Source: Saccopteryx bilineata (taxonomy: Eukaryota; Chordata; Mammalia; Chiroptera; Emballonuridae). From it: 64,000 nt of DNA. The notes under the pieces were generated by a model. That model was given only the letters and a program-made list of their open reading frames with translations. It was not told where the DNA came from and made no database searches. The DNA lies in NCBI RefSeq assembly GCF_036850765.1, contig NC_089490.1, positions 273,806,482 to 273,870,481 on the forward strand, read 5' to 3'. Positions 23,212 through 35,433 of the stretch are shown in pieces (position 1 is the first letter of the stretch; each line of letters begins with the position of its first letter). The position numbers and the translations under genes were made by a program.

Positions 23212-23586
23212 TTGGCCCTGGCTGGTTGGCTCAGTGGTAGAGTGTTGGCCTGGCGTGCAGGAGTCTCGGGTTCGATTCCTGGCCAGGGCACACAGGAGAA
23301 GCGCCCATCTGCTTCTCTACCCCTCCCCCTCTCCTTCCTCTCTGTCTCTCTCTTCCCCTCCTGCAGCCAGGGCTCCATTGGAGCAAAGTTGGCCCCGGTG
23401 CTGAGGATAGCTCCATGGCCTCTGCCTCAAGCACTAGAATGACTCTGGTTGCAGCAAAGCGATACCCAGATGGACAGAGCATCGCCCCCTGGTGGGCATG
23501 CCAGGTGGATCCTGGTCGGGCGTATGTGGGAGTCTGTCTGACTGCCTCCCTGTTTCCAACTTCAGAAAAATACAAAAAAAAAAAAA
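23212..23586 (+). mobile_element. Rhin-1 SINE, full length
   Basis: A 12-bp TSD (AAAAGTAGAGCA, 23200-23211 and 23587-23598) with the full head-to-tail order of the family and a single 'catcgccccctggtgggc' block. Its antisense strand contains a 137-codon frame that is a by-product of the SINE and recurs in other copies. Confidence 0.92.
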
Positions 23587-23598
23587 AAAAGTAGAGCA

Positions 23599-23924
23599 GG
23601 AGTGAAAGCTGAGAGACAAAAACTAGCATGCAGTTCCTGGGCAATATTTATTACAGATTAGTTATTTCCCGAAATGTCATGGGCAGATGAATTGTGACAA
23701 ACTTTGCTCCTGGAGACAGTTGTATTTACACCAGCCCATGCCACAGCCCACACCTCTGTTTTTTTGTTTCTACCTCTTTTGTTCTCATCTATGACTGCTT
23801 TGAAAACATCTCATTTAATCACAGAATGATGCTTATTTTCTTCAGTCTTGGACCCCCTTGATTCTGTAGAGTCATCACCTGATTTTCCTTTGTAAATGGT
23901 TGATCTTCCTCATTTCTTCTGTTG
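23599..23924. other. Single-copy sequence
   Basis: Nothing recognised. Confidence 0.5.
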
Positions 23925-24352
23925 TGAATTGAAGAAAACATATATTAAAGTTCTATCTTCCAATACCTGTAACTGTGACCTTATTTGGAAATATGGTCTT
24001 CACTGATGTAACCTATTTTTAAAAAAGAGGTCATAATGAACTACACTGAGCCATAAACTTGAAGACTTGTGTCCTTCTAAGAGGGACATGAAAAGACACA
24101 GACATGCAGGGAGAACCCTGTGTGGTGACTGTAATTGAAATGATGCAGCTCTAAGCCATGGAAGCCAAAGACTGTTGGCAGCCATGGGAGCTGTGAGGTG
24201 CAAGGGACAGTTGCCTACAGAACCTCCAAGAGGAACCACCATGTACCGCCTTGATTTCAGAATTCTGGTCTCCAGAACAGTGAGAATTTGTTTCTGTTAT
24301 TTTAATCCACCCAGTCTCTGGTGCTTGTTACCACAGTCACAAGAAACTCATA
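23925..24352 (+). mobile_element. MLT1-type LTR
   Basis: The block order is that of an MLT1 LTR: 'aactgtgaccttatttgg', 'gtcctt...' before the internal region, 'ggcagccatgggagc', 'ttctggtctccagaac', 'gtgagaatttg', 'ccacccagtctctgg' and a terminal 'gtcacaag'. It is an old relic with no coding content. Confidence 0.7.
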
Positions 24353-25590
24353 TACTCCCTGCCCTCAATGTTCCCCAAAGCCACACCTGGCACCGGAAGG
24401 AGTCTCAGCAGTTTGATGATGTCCCAAATGGGTCCAGTTCTCCCAAGCTGGAGGAGGCAAATCAAAATGCATAGAAGACATTCTGTGAATGGAGGAGAAA
24501 ACTGCTCAGTGGGGAAAAAGAGAAAAGAAAACACCAAAATCCTTGAATGTCTCGGAGTAGGAAAATGTTCTGTGCCATAGTAATGAGAAAAAACAAAAGA
24601 GCAAAACAAAGAGTTCCTTTTAAGTTAAAAATAAGTCTAAAGATTACATCTGCTATGACTTTTAGAAAACTGTTAGTTTTTATAATCTAACAGCCAAGGA
24701 AAAACAATTTAAAAAAGTTAAGATTTTTTTTGAACAAAAATCAGTTTTTTTATTTTTACAGTAGAGAAAACTTTCTAGAAATTATATATGAAGGTTTCAT
24801 TTGTACAGCCATATCATAATGAAAGCACAATCACTCCAAACCTTGTGACTAAAACATGAAAATCTCAAGAACATGTCTAATATAGTTGGAGAATAAAGAT
24901 TTTGTTAATTATACTCATGCCATTAGAATAGTATCCAATATTAAGCACAGCCTCTTAGTATTCCACAGTGCATTTTTACAAATTATCTTAAATTGAAATG
25001 ATATTGATGGTAGTTTCTTTGGCCTGAACCTGTAGGCAGAAATCTGTTCTCTAATTCTGATTTCCCCCTGATTAATGTGCAAAGTGTCAGAATTCAAAAG
25101 CATCTTCTTTCCTCCGATCTCGTCTTTGGCAGAGAGGGAAAAGAAAGCCTCCTTGGTTATCTGCATTCGACTTTTGACTCTACAGAGATGTCGAGAAAAT
25201 AAAGCGATCACACATGTGAAATTTCTGAAGCTCCTCAGAAGTAATCTAATTTGCCTACTTAGAAGGTTTGTCGGGAGGATGAAGGGAACTCCAGTCCTGT
25301 GAAGTGGTGTGCGTGTCTCAGAAGAAAGGAGCTTGTGTGTTGGGATGCTTTCGTCCCTTGTGTTAATATGCAGTGTTCAATTCAAGTGTACCAGCTCTCT
25401 TTTTGAAACAATGAGAACAGTCCTGTCCCTCGAAGATGTGGAGTTCATCTAGTGATTGTGCCAAAGAAATTAGATGTCTGCTTACTCATATCATTAAAGT
25501 TCCACTCCAATTAGAGGTAGTAAGACCAACTTTAGCCATAAATTTGTCAGCACTGTTATCAGGATTAGTTTGCCGTATCCATTGAAGAAT
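24353..25590. other. Single-copy sequence
   Basis: No gene is recognised. The part from about 25,030 to 25,300 is balanced in base composition and low in repeats, and could be conserved non-coding DNA; there is no direct evidence. Confidence 0.4.
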
Positions 25591-25607
25591 AGAAATGGGA
25601 AAAACAG

Positions 25608-26002
25608 CCCTGGCCGGTTGGCTCAGCGGTAGAGCGTCAGCCTAGCGTGCAGAGGACCTGGGTTCGATTCCCGGCCAGGGCACACAGGAGAAGCGCCCAT
25701 TTGCTTCTCCACCCCTCCGCCGCGCTTTCCTCTCTGTCTCTCTCTTCCCCTCCCGCAGCCAAGGCTCCATTGGAGCAAAGATGGCCGGGCGCTGGGGATG
25801 GCTCTGTGGCCTCTGCCTCAGGCGCTAGAGTGGCTCTGGTCGCAACATGGCGACGCCCAGGATGGGCAGAGCATCGCCCCCTGGTGGGCAGAGCATCGCC
25901 CCTGGTGGGCGTGCCGGGTGGAACCCGGTCGGGCGCATGCGGGAGTCTGTCTGACTGTCTCTCCCTGTTTCCAGCTTCAGAAAAAAGAAAAAAAAAAAGA
26001 AA
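25608..26002 (+). mobile_element. Rhin-1 SINE, full length; source locus of a 3' transduction
   Basis: A perfect 17-bp TSD (AGAAATGGGAAAAACAG, 25591-25607 and 26003-26019). Intact A and B boxes and a tail of A runs broken by G. It has the subfamily mark of a duplicated block: 'gggcagagcatcgcccc' occurs twice around 25,864-25,906. The unique 96 bp just downstream (26004-26099, including the right TSD) reappear without a mismatch attached to the truncated Rhin-1 at 28,570. Confidence 0.93.
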
Positions 26003-26279
26003 AGAAATGGGAAAAACAGATGATCATTTTTCTGTAGTGTTGTTAAAAATTATTTTTATTAACAGACAAGGACATGAACATACGTTTAAAACTTCAAATA
26101 TGAAATTAAATTTGTTTGTTCTAGACTTGTCAGACTTCCTAATTCAGAGTTCCTTCCCATTATTCACCAAGCATAATGTGTATGAACCTAAGTAAATGAG
26201 GGTGTATCTTGCTTCCTGCTGAAATTTAGTATTATCAAGAAAATAAGATTGATCGTTGGTGCATGTCGTGCCCCCCCAA

Positions 26280-26745
26280 TCAGTTAGCTATGTCTCTATC
26301 AGCATGTTTCTCCCAAATTTACTGGCTTAAACAATAATCATTGTGTCTACTCATGTGATTGTGTAGCACTAATATAGATTGTGCCCAACTGGCTGAATTT
26401 GCTGTACAGCAACTAGACCTGGCATTTCCCTTCAGGTTTGGCTCAGGTCAGCTCCCAGATATGTCTATTCAGGTATAGGCTCAAGGATGCAAAATGTCCA
26501 GAGGATGCTTTTCTTATGGCAATGCATTTTCTAGTGTTGTTGTTGTTGTTTTTTTAGTAATATCCCATTCACTGAAAAAGTTGCATGGCTAGGCACCAAA
26601 CCCAAGAAAGGGAAGCATACTCTGTCCATCATATTAATTCTCACCATAGTAATCCTTTGTGTTAAAGGAACACAAAACACATGGCAAAGCTCAATATAAG
26701 CAGAATTTGGAGGTTGGAAAATGTAGGAATAGTGACTATTTTTGA
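26280..26745 (-). mobile_element. MLT1J-like LTR, reverse orientation, diverged
   Basis: Blocks such as 'tagctatgtctctatcagcatg', 'tactggcttaaacaataatcat' and 'tttggctcaggtcagctccc' follow the order of an inverted MLT1J-type LTR. It is strongly diverged, and the ends are approximate. Confidence 0.5.
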
Positions 26746-28554
26746 ACAATAATCTACCATGGGTTCAAAGATTCTGATGAACTGTTCAAGTGCTAAACCC
26801 CATCACCTCTGAGCATCAGGAAATGTAAGAACATACCTATAAACCAAAGGGCTACTATCATTAACAAGAAGAAGAAGGTCTATGACAAATTTAGACTATA
26901 ATCTTACTCCTTTGGGTTTTTTCATATACTTTGAAGGTGGTCTGAATTCTATTCTTCATTATATAAAGATGTTGTAATTTCAAAGGATCAGTATTCTTTT
27001 CTATTTAGACTTCTATTTCCTTTTAAATTACTTGAAAATAAGATAATGTTCAATGGACTTGAATTATAAGTAAGGAGATTATATTCCTTTGTAGCTAAAT
27101 ATTGAAGCAAATTCATTTGAATCTTGAGACATTTTGACCGAGAGAAGGGAGTTGTATACCACAAGGTTGGATTAATATAAATTGATTTGTCCAAGGTTAT
27201 TTGTTTAGATAATGGAGGTAATAGAAGGAGGGCCTAAGGTCTCAGGGAACTGATGTTCTGAGACGTCCCACCCTGTCATCATGTTCAAAGCAAGTTCACA
27301 TCGGGGCAACTCTATTTAGGCAGGGAAAATTCAATTAGGATCATTCTGTGGACTGAAACTCCCAGGAGTATTAGGGTAGAAATATGGAGATCTCCTTGTC
27401 TTAACAAACTATATGCTAACAAATGACATTTTTTGGCCCTGTCTAGGTTACCTGCTTTATGTGTATGTGTATGTGTATATGTGTATGCTTTTTATAATGT
27501 GGTTATAATATTGTTTATGAATCAAAGTGAGTTATAGTTTTATCTTTTATTCATAGTTTTTGCATATGTCCTTCCTACTTTGAAAATATAATAAATTATG
27601 TTCTTACTGTAGGTCCCTCTTTTAGTATCTATATGGCTCCTTGTTTCATGGACTGAGATATGGGTCAAATTATGTTATCCTAAACCTAATAATGTCATGA
27701 AGGATCTGTTATCATCATTGTAAAATTCTGACATAGATAACAGCCTGCACTCTAATTTGATAATAGAAAGTATTTTACTACACTAAAATATTAATTCTAA
27801 AGCAAACACAAATTTTACAATATAGCCCTGTGTTTTCCAATATGGGTGTTTTCTTGCAAATGCCAATCGACTCCCTGTACTTTACAATAGTTTCTGAAAG
27901 TAGACAAAAGAAAAATAACAAAAAACAGTTAACCTGCAAAAGCAAAGTACATTTTTTTCCCAGTGTAATCTTTGGTTTTAGAGACTACAGAAGTGTTTTG
28001 TTTCCCCTTAGAGAAACAAATAGAATCATCGGTTAAAACTTCACAAATAAATAAAATCTCTAACAAATAGTATGCTGGCGACTTTTCATTTTGTTACTTT
28101 GACTCACTATAAGTCACTGTGAAATAATACTGAGTGACAGACTGAGATTCACCATAGGGGAAATAAGTAACGTAGAAGATCAAAATGCTCTCAGTGTGAT
28201 GACTGGAGTCTGCCTTGTTCCCGCGGAGGAGGAGCACTGGAGCACTCGGTGGGGGTGGCTGGACAAGCGCGGCCCTTGTGTGGAGCTGCCGCTGCTCCCG
28301 GAGACAGGCTCTTATCTCCCACAAGGGGCCTGGCCATTTTAAGGTAATTTGCCTCTTCTGTGCTCATCACCCTTTATGAAGAATCAAATATTAAGCTCAG
28401 CTGGCAGTTGGGTGTTTAAGTTTAAGCAAGAGCCAAAGTACCCCATCTATCTTAAATATTTGAAAACTATTTCTAAGAACCAGACCTATATAATCTAGTG
28501 ATATCAAGATTAAAGTCACAGGTAGTTACGAGAATAATGAGAGTCGTCAACAAC
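26746..28554. other. AT-rich single-copy sequence with a GC-rich patch
   Basis: No repeat or exon is recognised. A patch at about 28,200-28,335 is GC-rich with several CpGs ('ttcccgcggaggagg', 'acaagcgcggccc') in otherwise AT-rich DNA. It is too short for a CpG island and could be a regulatory element or an unrecognised exon. Confidence 0.4.
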
Positions 28555-28569
28555 AAAACTCTCATGAAG

Positions 28570-28927
28570 GCTCCATTGGAGCAAAGATGGCCCGGGCGCT
28601 GCGGATGGCTCCTTGGCCTCTGCCCCAGGCGCTAGAGTGGCTCTGGTCGCAACATGGCCACACCCAGGATGGGCAGAGCATCGCCCCCTGGTGGGCAGAG
28701 CGTCGCCCCATGGTGGGCGTGCCGGGTGGATCCCGGTTGGGCGCATGCGGGAGTCTGTCTGACTGTCTCTCCCTGTTTCCAGCTTCAGAAAAAAGAAAAA
28801 AAAAAAAAAGAAAGAAAAGAAATGGGAAAAACAGATGATCATTTTTCTGTAGTGTTGTTAAAAATTATTTTTATTAACAGACAAGGACATGAACATACGT
28901 TTAAAACTTCAAATGCAAAAAAAAAAA
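28570..28927 (+). mobile_element. 5'-truncated Rhin-1 SINE carrying a 96-bp 3' transduction
   Basis: A 15-bp TSD (AAAACTCTCATGAAG, 28555-28569 and 28928-28942) flanks a Rhin-1 body that begins at 'gctccattggagc', so the tRNA head and pol III promoter are missing. After the A-rich SINE tail, 28819-28914 is identical to 26004-26099, the unique flank of the Rhin-1 at 25,608, and is followed by a new poly(A) tract. The structure of SINE, source flank, second A tail and TSD is that of a read-through transcript copied by L1. The SINE bodies differ from each other by about 11 changes. Confidence 0.88.
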
Positions 28928-29166
28928 AAAACTCTCATGAAGTCTCTTATGCCAGAAGCATCTCTCTTTCCAGATCCTTCTTTGACATCTCAGGAACGAA
29001 CAAGGTCATTGTGGATTCAAAGGCAGCAGAGGGAAGTGATCATATTTTCACCAACAGCAGAAAAAAATATCCTTCAACAATTTACTATATGCTGCAGTTT
29101 ACTGTCAACCATCAACTATAGGTATTGATTGATTTGAAAACATCGGTAACATCAAAATCCTCCTGG

Positions 29167-29565
29167 TGGCCCTGGCCGGTTGGCTCAGGGGTAGAGCGTC
29201 AGCCTGGCGTGCGAGAGTCCCGGGTTCAATTCCCTGCCAGGGCACACAGGAGAAGCGCCCATCTGCTTCTCCACCCCTCCCCCTCTCCTTCCTCTCTGTC
29301 TCTCTCTTCCCCTCCCGCAGCCAAGGCTCCATTGGAGCAAAAGATGGCCCGGGTGCTGGGGATGGCTCCTTGGCCTCTGCCCCAGGCGCTAGAGTGGCTC
29401 TGGTCGCAACAGAGCGATGCCCCGGAGGGGCAGAGTGTCGCCCCCTGGTGGGCAGAGCGTTGCCCCTGGTGGGCCTGCCGGGTGGAGCCCGGTCGGGCAC
29501 ATGCGGGAGTCTGTCTGACTGTCTCTCCCCGTTTCCAGCTTCAGAAAAATACAAAAACAAACAAA
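29167..29565 (+). mobile_element. Rhin-1 SINE, full length
   Basis: A 13-bp TSD (AAAATCCTCCTGG, 29154-29166 and 29566-29578). Head with A/B boxes and the duplicated 'cctggtgggcagagcgttgcccctggtggg' type block, as in the copies at 25,608 and 28,570. The tail is A-rich with C interruptions. Confidence 0.92.
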
Positions 29566-29578
29566 AAAATCCTCCTGG

Positions 29579-32500
29579 CCACACTGCACAAGGCATGCAT
29601 GCCCTGACATTTCGTGAGCGTGTATGCATGTGTGTGCATGCATGTGTCCATATGTGTGTGTGTATGCATGTGCATGCATTCAGGGGTTGTCTAGGCTCTG
29701 CTCCTGAAACATACATCCAGCCACTCTGTACAGAGAGTAAACCTGCTGACATTTGCAGCTACTTGCCCATATTGGGAATTTGGCAATGACCTCCTTGATA
29801 TCTTATGTGTGCCTCCTCATTACATGGTGGAAAGGGAGCTTGACAGGACATTCTTGCTGTCTCTAGGAATCCCCCTTAATTCTCAGCACCACCTATTAGG
29901 AATCAGAGGTAATGAGAATTTGCTGAAGGCCTGGGGGTACTTAATGGGAATTCTAATAGTCTGTTTAGCAGGGTTCTAGAATTAAAACTGTTTATAGCTA
30001 TGACTATTTTTAGGCCCAAAGCTGGATAAAGCTTGGTCTACAGACTTGACTCTTCTTGAGAAACTTCCTTATAGAAACCTCATAGCACAGCTTTTATCTT
30101 CCTTTAGTAAAGGGGATGGGTCTTAAACTATGCTCTATTGTCCCAGCTCTGTTATTGAAGGTCCTAAGAACTAACTGATTCATTAACTATTGGGAAAATA
30201 CACAATTAATGGCATGTGTCTGTGAGCTAACTGGATTAGGTAAAAAAGGAAAAAAGTAAAGATTGGATTAAAGATAATTCTTAGAATATTGCTGTGAGCT
30301 GTTGAGTGGGTAACGATACCAGTTGCTGAAATGAGAAAGAATATAGTTTTATTTTTCCTAAATTATGATTTATTCAGAAGGAATAAAATCAGATCAAACT
30401 TAAAGGAGAGAATTCTACTTAGAATTTGAACTTCTATGTAGATAGCACAATATTGAAAGTATGAGAATGCTCAGCAAATGCTTTTTTCTCTTTCTTAATC
30501 ATCTAAGATCAAGAATAAAGATCTCTGAATAGGGATTTTGTGCATACCCTCAGGTTTCCCAAGAACCAGTGCTCATCACCATAAATAGTACATCTTAACA
30601 TCATGTTAAAAAAAGAAAATGTTTCTCTTGCTGACTATTATTGGCTATAGAGAGGTGGAAAATCTTTGAAATGACAATTTTGTTTTGTGCCTTGAGCTGG
30701 TGACATCCTTGTCTATGTATTTATTCCTTTATAAGTCTCTCAGTAAGTAAGCAGCAAGGCAGAGTAAGAGCGTTTTCCCCCTTATTTCATGCAAGCCTCA
30801 CAAGTCAGATATAGGATAGGGTTGTTAACACTACAATCATACTTAGAAATAGTCTCACACAAGTAAGTTCTTGGCAGGCTCTCTCTCAGGATTTTTCAAA
30901 GCTCAAAATGTTGACCAGGTACATAGACTCTTCACCTTTGCTGACAAAGTAGTGTCTGAGTTTGAGGAGTGCCTAGGCTAATAGAGACAGACCTTTGAGG
31001 TATCCTTAACTCCCCTTGTTTCAACTCAGTAACCGCATGTGTTAAAAACAATCATGATTAACTTAAGAAAAGCAAAATTCAGTCCAAGAATGGGAGGGCA
31101 GACCCAACTTTACAGAAGTACCTGGACACCAGGTACCCCAACAATATGTAGGTTACTTAGTTTTGAGGACCTGATCCCTAGGAGGATCTGGTTCCTAGGA
31201 GGATTGCGAGGATGTCTATTTTAAATACCACACCACATTCGCAGATGTTCTACATGCATCCCTTGTACCATTTATGACATGAGCATTTAAATTATCTCAA
31301 ACCAAAGCATGCCACATTTAAATTGTTAGGCAAATGATAGCACAAACTATTATTTTGAAGGTGATCTTTTGTCGTTCTTCACTATGTTCTTACCAGATAA
31401 AACATCCTAACAAAGTAGCCTGAATATCTAATCATCTGCATGGTAGATAATCAGATTTAGCATTTTGGACGAAGTAGGCATTGCTGTCACATTAATGCTT
31501 ATCTTATTTAATCTTCTTCACTATGGTTTTAAAAACACAACTGTAGTGGTTTTAAACCCAACAATTCTTTTAGGGCGCAAAATAGTCACAAAGAATATAC
31601 ATATTACAGTTAACAAACACAGCTCTGAACACTAGAGCAGAACTGAAAGTCTTAAAGTAGTAAAACAATTTTCAATTCAGTAAAATTTCACTGTTTTAAG
31701 TACAGTTAATTGTTAAGTAAACAATTAATTAATGTATTGCTAATAAACGTTAATAGATGACTCTTCACTATTTTAACTGTTAATATGAAAATTGATCTAA
31801 TTCCTTACTTAAATATTTTGATTGAATTTATTATCTTATAAAGATTCACTTTAGTTTATAACCTTCCAGCAAACTTTGATCACCCTTATTAAAACACAGT
31901 AAACAATAACTAGACAAATTAAGTATAATAAATGAAAACATGCCTTTTTTTAAACAATTATGACTATACTTCAGAGGTAGTGCCACCTGGGTTTTCAAAC
32001 AAGTTGGCATCACTTTCTTACATTATCCATGCACTTCTAACAGAAGGGTTTTCAACATGTCATAAAATATTCATTTGGTTTGACTGTTCCTCCCATATGA
32101 TGTGGTGAACTTTACAATGGAACTTGCATTGCTTTTGTTGACTCTCATTTCCAAAATGAGTTCTGCATCATAAAACCAAATGACCCCAGACCATATTCCA
32201 TGTTGCTTTAAAGACAAAACTGCATAAACAGTTAAAAAGATTTTAAATGTAGGAGGGTTAGATCACAGTCTACTTTTCAGCAATTCTGAGCTGTACGTTC
32301 TCTAATTTGCTTCAAGTTTATAAAAAGTTCCTTACTCATTTACTATGTGAGCAATTATTGTTATAATGGCATGAGCAGTGCAAAACTCTAGCTATGGGGC
32401 AAAGGGGTCCCCATTCAGTTATGTAAGGCTTTACTCTGGATGCCCAAAAGAAGTAAAATGAAGGTTATAGATAATTGGGTCATGAACTACAGTAGCAGCT

Positions 32501-32740
32501 GAGGCAGCCATGGAATTAGCCAAAGCAACCCTTGAGGGAGGCATCTACCTTTACTTCATGTTACCCATGCTAATTCTTGCTCATCTTGTCTCCTCTCAGC
32601 TCTTTATATATAGTAAGAGATGTGTCCACAGTATAAACTTCAGGTAAGTGGAATTTTTGAAATATAGATCCTTTAATGTACAAATAGCTAACACTTTCTC
32701 TGAGATGGCAATACACTATACTAAAAGGATATACTATTTA
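29579..32740. other. Single-copy sequence
   Basis: No gene or repeat family is recognised apart from a short CATG/TGTG-rich patch at about 29,610-29,680. The DNA from 31,550 to 31,980 is AT-rich with many TTAATT motifs. No open frame longer than 61 codons is listed in this stretch. Confidence 0.45.
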
Positions 32741-33586
32741 AATTTTTTTTCTTTTTAAAATTTTATTATCTTTTGCTATATTGAGGTATATTAAGGTATA
32801 CAACATGATGCTTTAATGCATATATATTGTGAAATCATCACCACAATCAAGCTAACAAATTCTCACCTCACATAATTACTCTGTGTGTGTGTTAAAAACA
32901 CTTGTAACTAATTTCTTAATAAATATCAAGTCAACAATATATTATTTTTAACTACACTACTATGCTGTATATTAGATCCCCAAAATGTATTCATCTTATA
33001 ACTAAAGCTTTGTATTTGACCAAATGTCCTCATTTTACCCTTCCTCCAGCCCCTGACTACCGCCACTCTACTCTGTGGTTCTATGAGTTCCAATATTTTT
33101 GATTCCACATGTAAAAGTAAGGTCATCAATATGTGTCTTCCTGTGTCTGGCTGATTTCACTTAGCATGTCCTCCAGGTTCATTCATGTTTTGAATATTAC
33201 AGCACCTTATCCAGTTTTAAGGCTGAATAATGTTCTATTTTAAATATAGATATATAACATATATATCTATATGTATCACATTTTCTTTATCCATCAACAG
33301 ACTGCTGCTGTTTCACACATATGATTATTTTCATATCTTAACTATTATAAATAATACCACATTGAGCATAGGAAGGCATGTATTTCTTCAAGATAACAAT
33401 TTATTTCCATTGAGTGTATGCCTAGAAGTGAAATTGCTGGATTGTATAGTATACCAATTTTTAATATTTTAGTAACCCCCCACATTCTTTTCCATAATGG
33501 CTATACCAGTTTACATTCTCAATAGCTGTGCACAAAATTTCCCTTTCTCCACATGCTTGCCAACACTTGTTATAACAAGTGTGAGG

Positions 33587-35433
33587 GGGACATGAAGATG
33601 GCAGTGGAGTAGGCAGACACACAGACTCCCAGCTCACACCACCAAACTAGATTACAAATTAATTTAGGAACAATCAGCATGAAAAACTAACTCTGGACTA
33701 CAAGAACAGCTCTCAAAAACCAAGGAGCAAAGAAGAAGCCACAACAAACTTGGGAGGGGGTGCCTAAATCTCCCTTGCTTACAGGAACAGGGAGTGGGGT
33801 GAGTCTGAGAGCCCAGAAGGGCTCTCACACCAAGGAAAAGAGCAGAAAATACTGCTCACAGCCACTTGCCTGGTGACCAGGGAAAAAGGTGTGTTGAAAG
33901 AGCTGGCTTGTCTTCCAAAAAGAAAGGAGAGAGAGAGAGAGACAGATGGTGAGGGGCAGAGGAATGCAGGGGACGACCTGAGAAGCTGACTCATCCAGTG
34001 CTTGAGGCAGCCATAACTGGGGGAGGGACTGATCCTTTCACAAAACAGAAGACTGAATTGCTTCTGGATCACAGATCTTCAGACATCTCTCCAGCTCCAA
34101 TCAGCACAACAAGACACAGCTGAAAACAAGAAGTGGGGAGGAGGGGCAGTAACTCAGGTCTCCATGGAGACCTGAGATACACCTCCCCCTACTGAAGTTG
34201 AGAAAACACTCTGCCACCAGAGAGAGAAACTGGCAGAAGAGGCCTTCAGAGTCTCAGGTTACACCCACTGCATTCCTGCATACAGTTTCAAATAAGCCCC
34301 CTGCTGAGATCAGTAAACAAGACTATCACCTGTTAAGAAAACAAACAAATCAAGACTTCAAAGCGGCCCAAATCCATAAGTGGATTACAAATAATAGCTA
34401 ATGCCAACCCAAGAAGACCTAGAAATAACACAATTGAAAACTGGAGACAGACAACACCAAGCCTAGACTCAACCAGCTCTACAAACAAAACACCCAAACA
34501 CACAGACATAATGAGAAAGACAGAGAAATGCAATCCAAATGAAACCACAAGAGAAACATCCAGAAAATGATCTGAGTGATATGGAAATAACCAAACTTCC
34601 AGGTGCGGAGTTCAAAATAATGATAGTAAGGATGCTTAGGGATTTTAGAACAACAATGGATGGTCATTATGAACACCTAATTAAAGAAATAGCAAGTATA
34701 AAAAAGGATATTGAAATGTTAAAAAAGAATCAGTCGGAGATGACAAATACAATATCAGAAATGAAGACCACAATGGAAGGAATTAAAAACAGGATGGATG
34801 GAGCTGAGGATCGAATTAGTGAGTTGGAGGACAAGTTGAATGAAGGCATGAAAGAGAGAAGAAAAAATAAAGAGACACAAAAAGTTTGAGGAAACTCTTA
34901 GAGAGCTCTGTGACAACATGAGGAGAAATAATATCCGCATCATAGGGGTTCCTGAAGAAGAAGAGAAAGAACAAGGGATAGATACTTTGTTCAATGATAT
35001 CATAGCTGAAAACTTCCCTAAATTAATGCAGGAGAAACTCTCACAAGTTCAAGAAGCACAGAGAACTCCATTAAAGAGAAACCTAAAGAAACCTACACCA
35101 AGACACATCATAATTAAAATATCAAAGCTAAGTGATAAAGAGAAAATATTAAAAGCTGCTAGAAAAAAAAAAAGGCTATCACCTACAAAGGAACCCCCAT
35201 AAGGATGACATCAGACTTCTCAACAGAAACACTTGAGGCCAGAAGGGAATGGCAAGAAATATTCAAAGTAATGCAGAACAAGAACTTACAACCAAGACTA
35301 CTTTATCCAGCAAGGCTATCATTTAAAATTGAAGGAGAAATAAAAAGCTTCCCAGAGAAAAAAAGAAAAAAAAACTCAAGGAATTCATTACAACCAAACC
35401 AATGCTGCAGGAAATGTGAAGGGGCCTATTGTA
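33587..35433 (+). mobile_element. ORF1-only L1/HAL1-like insertion, tailless
   Basis: A 13-bp TSD (AACAAGTGTGAGG, 33574-33586 and 35434-35446) within the older L1. The insert starts with an L1-type 5' end ('gaagatggcagtggagtagg', YY1-like) and continues with about 950 bp of 5' UTR and a broken ORF1. It stops near the ORF1 C-terminus with neither ORF2, 3' UTR nor poly(A). This resembles HAL1 (ORF1-only) elements or a 3'-truncated L1 RNA. The age is intermediate, since it is younger than its host L1. Confidence 0.82.
34539..35433 (+). pseudogene. ORF1: L1 ORF1p pseudogene (coiled coil, RRM, start of CTD)
   Basis: Three open pieces (34539-34889, 34918-35202, 35205-35433) in two frames together read as L1 ORF1p. 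The first is a heptad-rich coiled coil (EMKTTMEGIKNRMDGAEDRI). The second is the RRM-type core with RRNNIRIIGVPE and PTPRHIIIK. The third is the C-terminal domain with DFSTETLEARREW. ORF1p is the trimeric RNA-binding chaperone of the L1 RNP. A frameshift near 34,885-34,917 and another change near 35,202 break it. The frame runs out at the insertion boundary. Confidence 0.85.
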
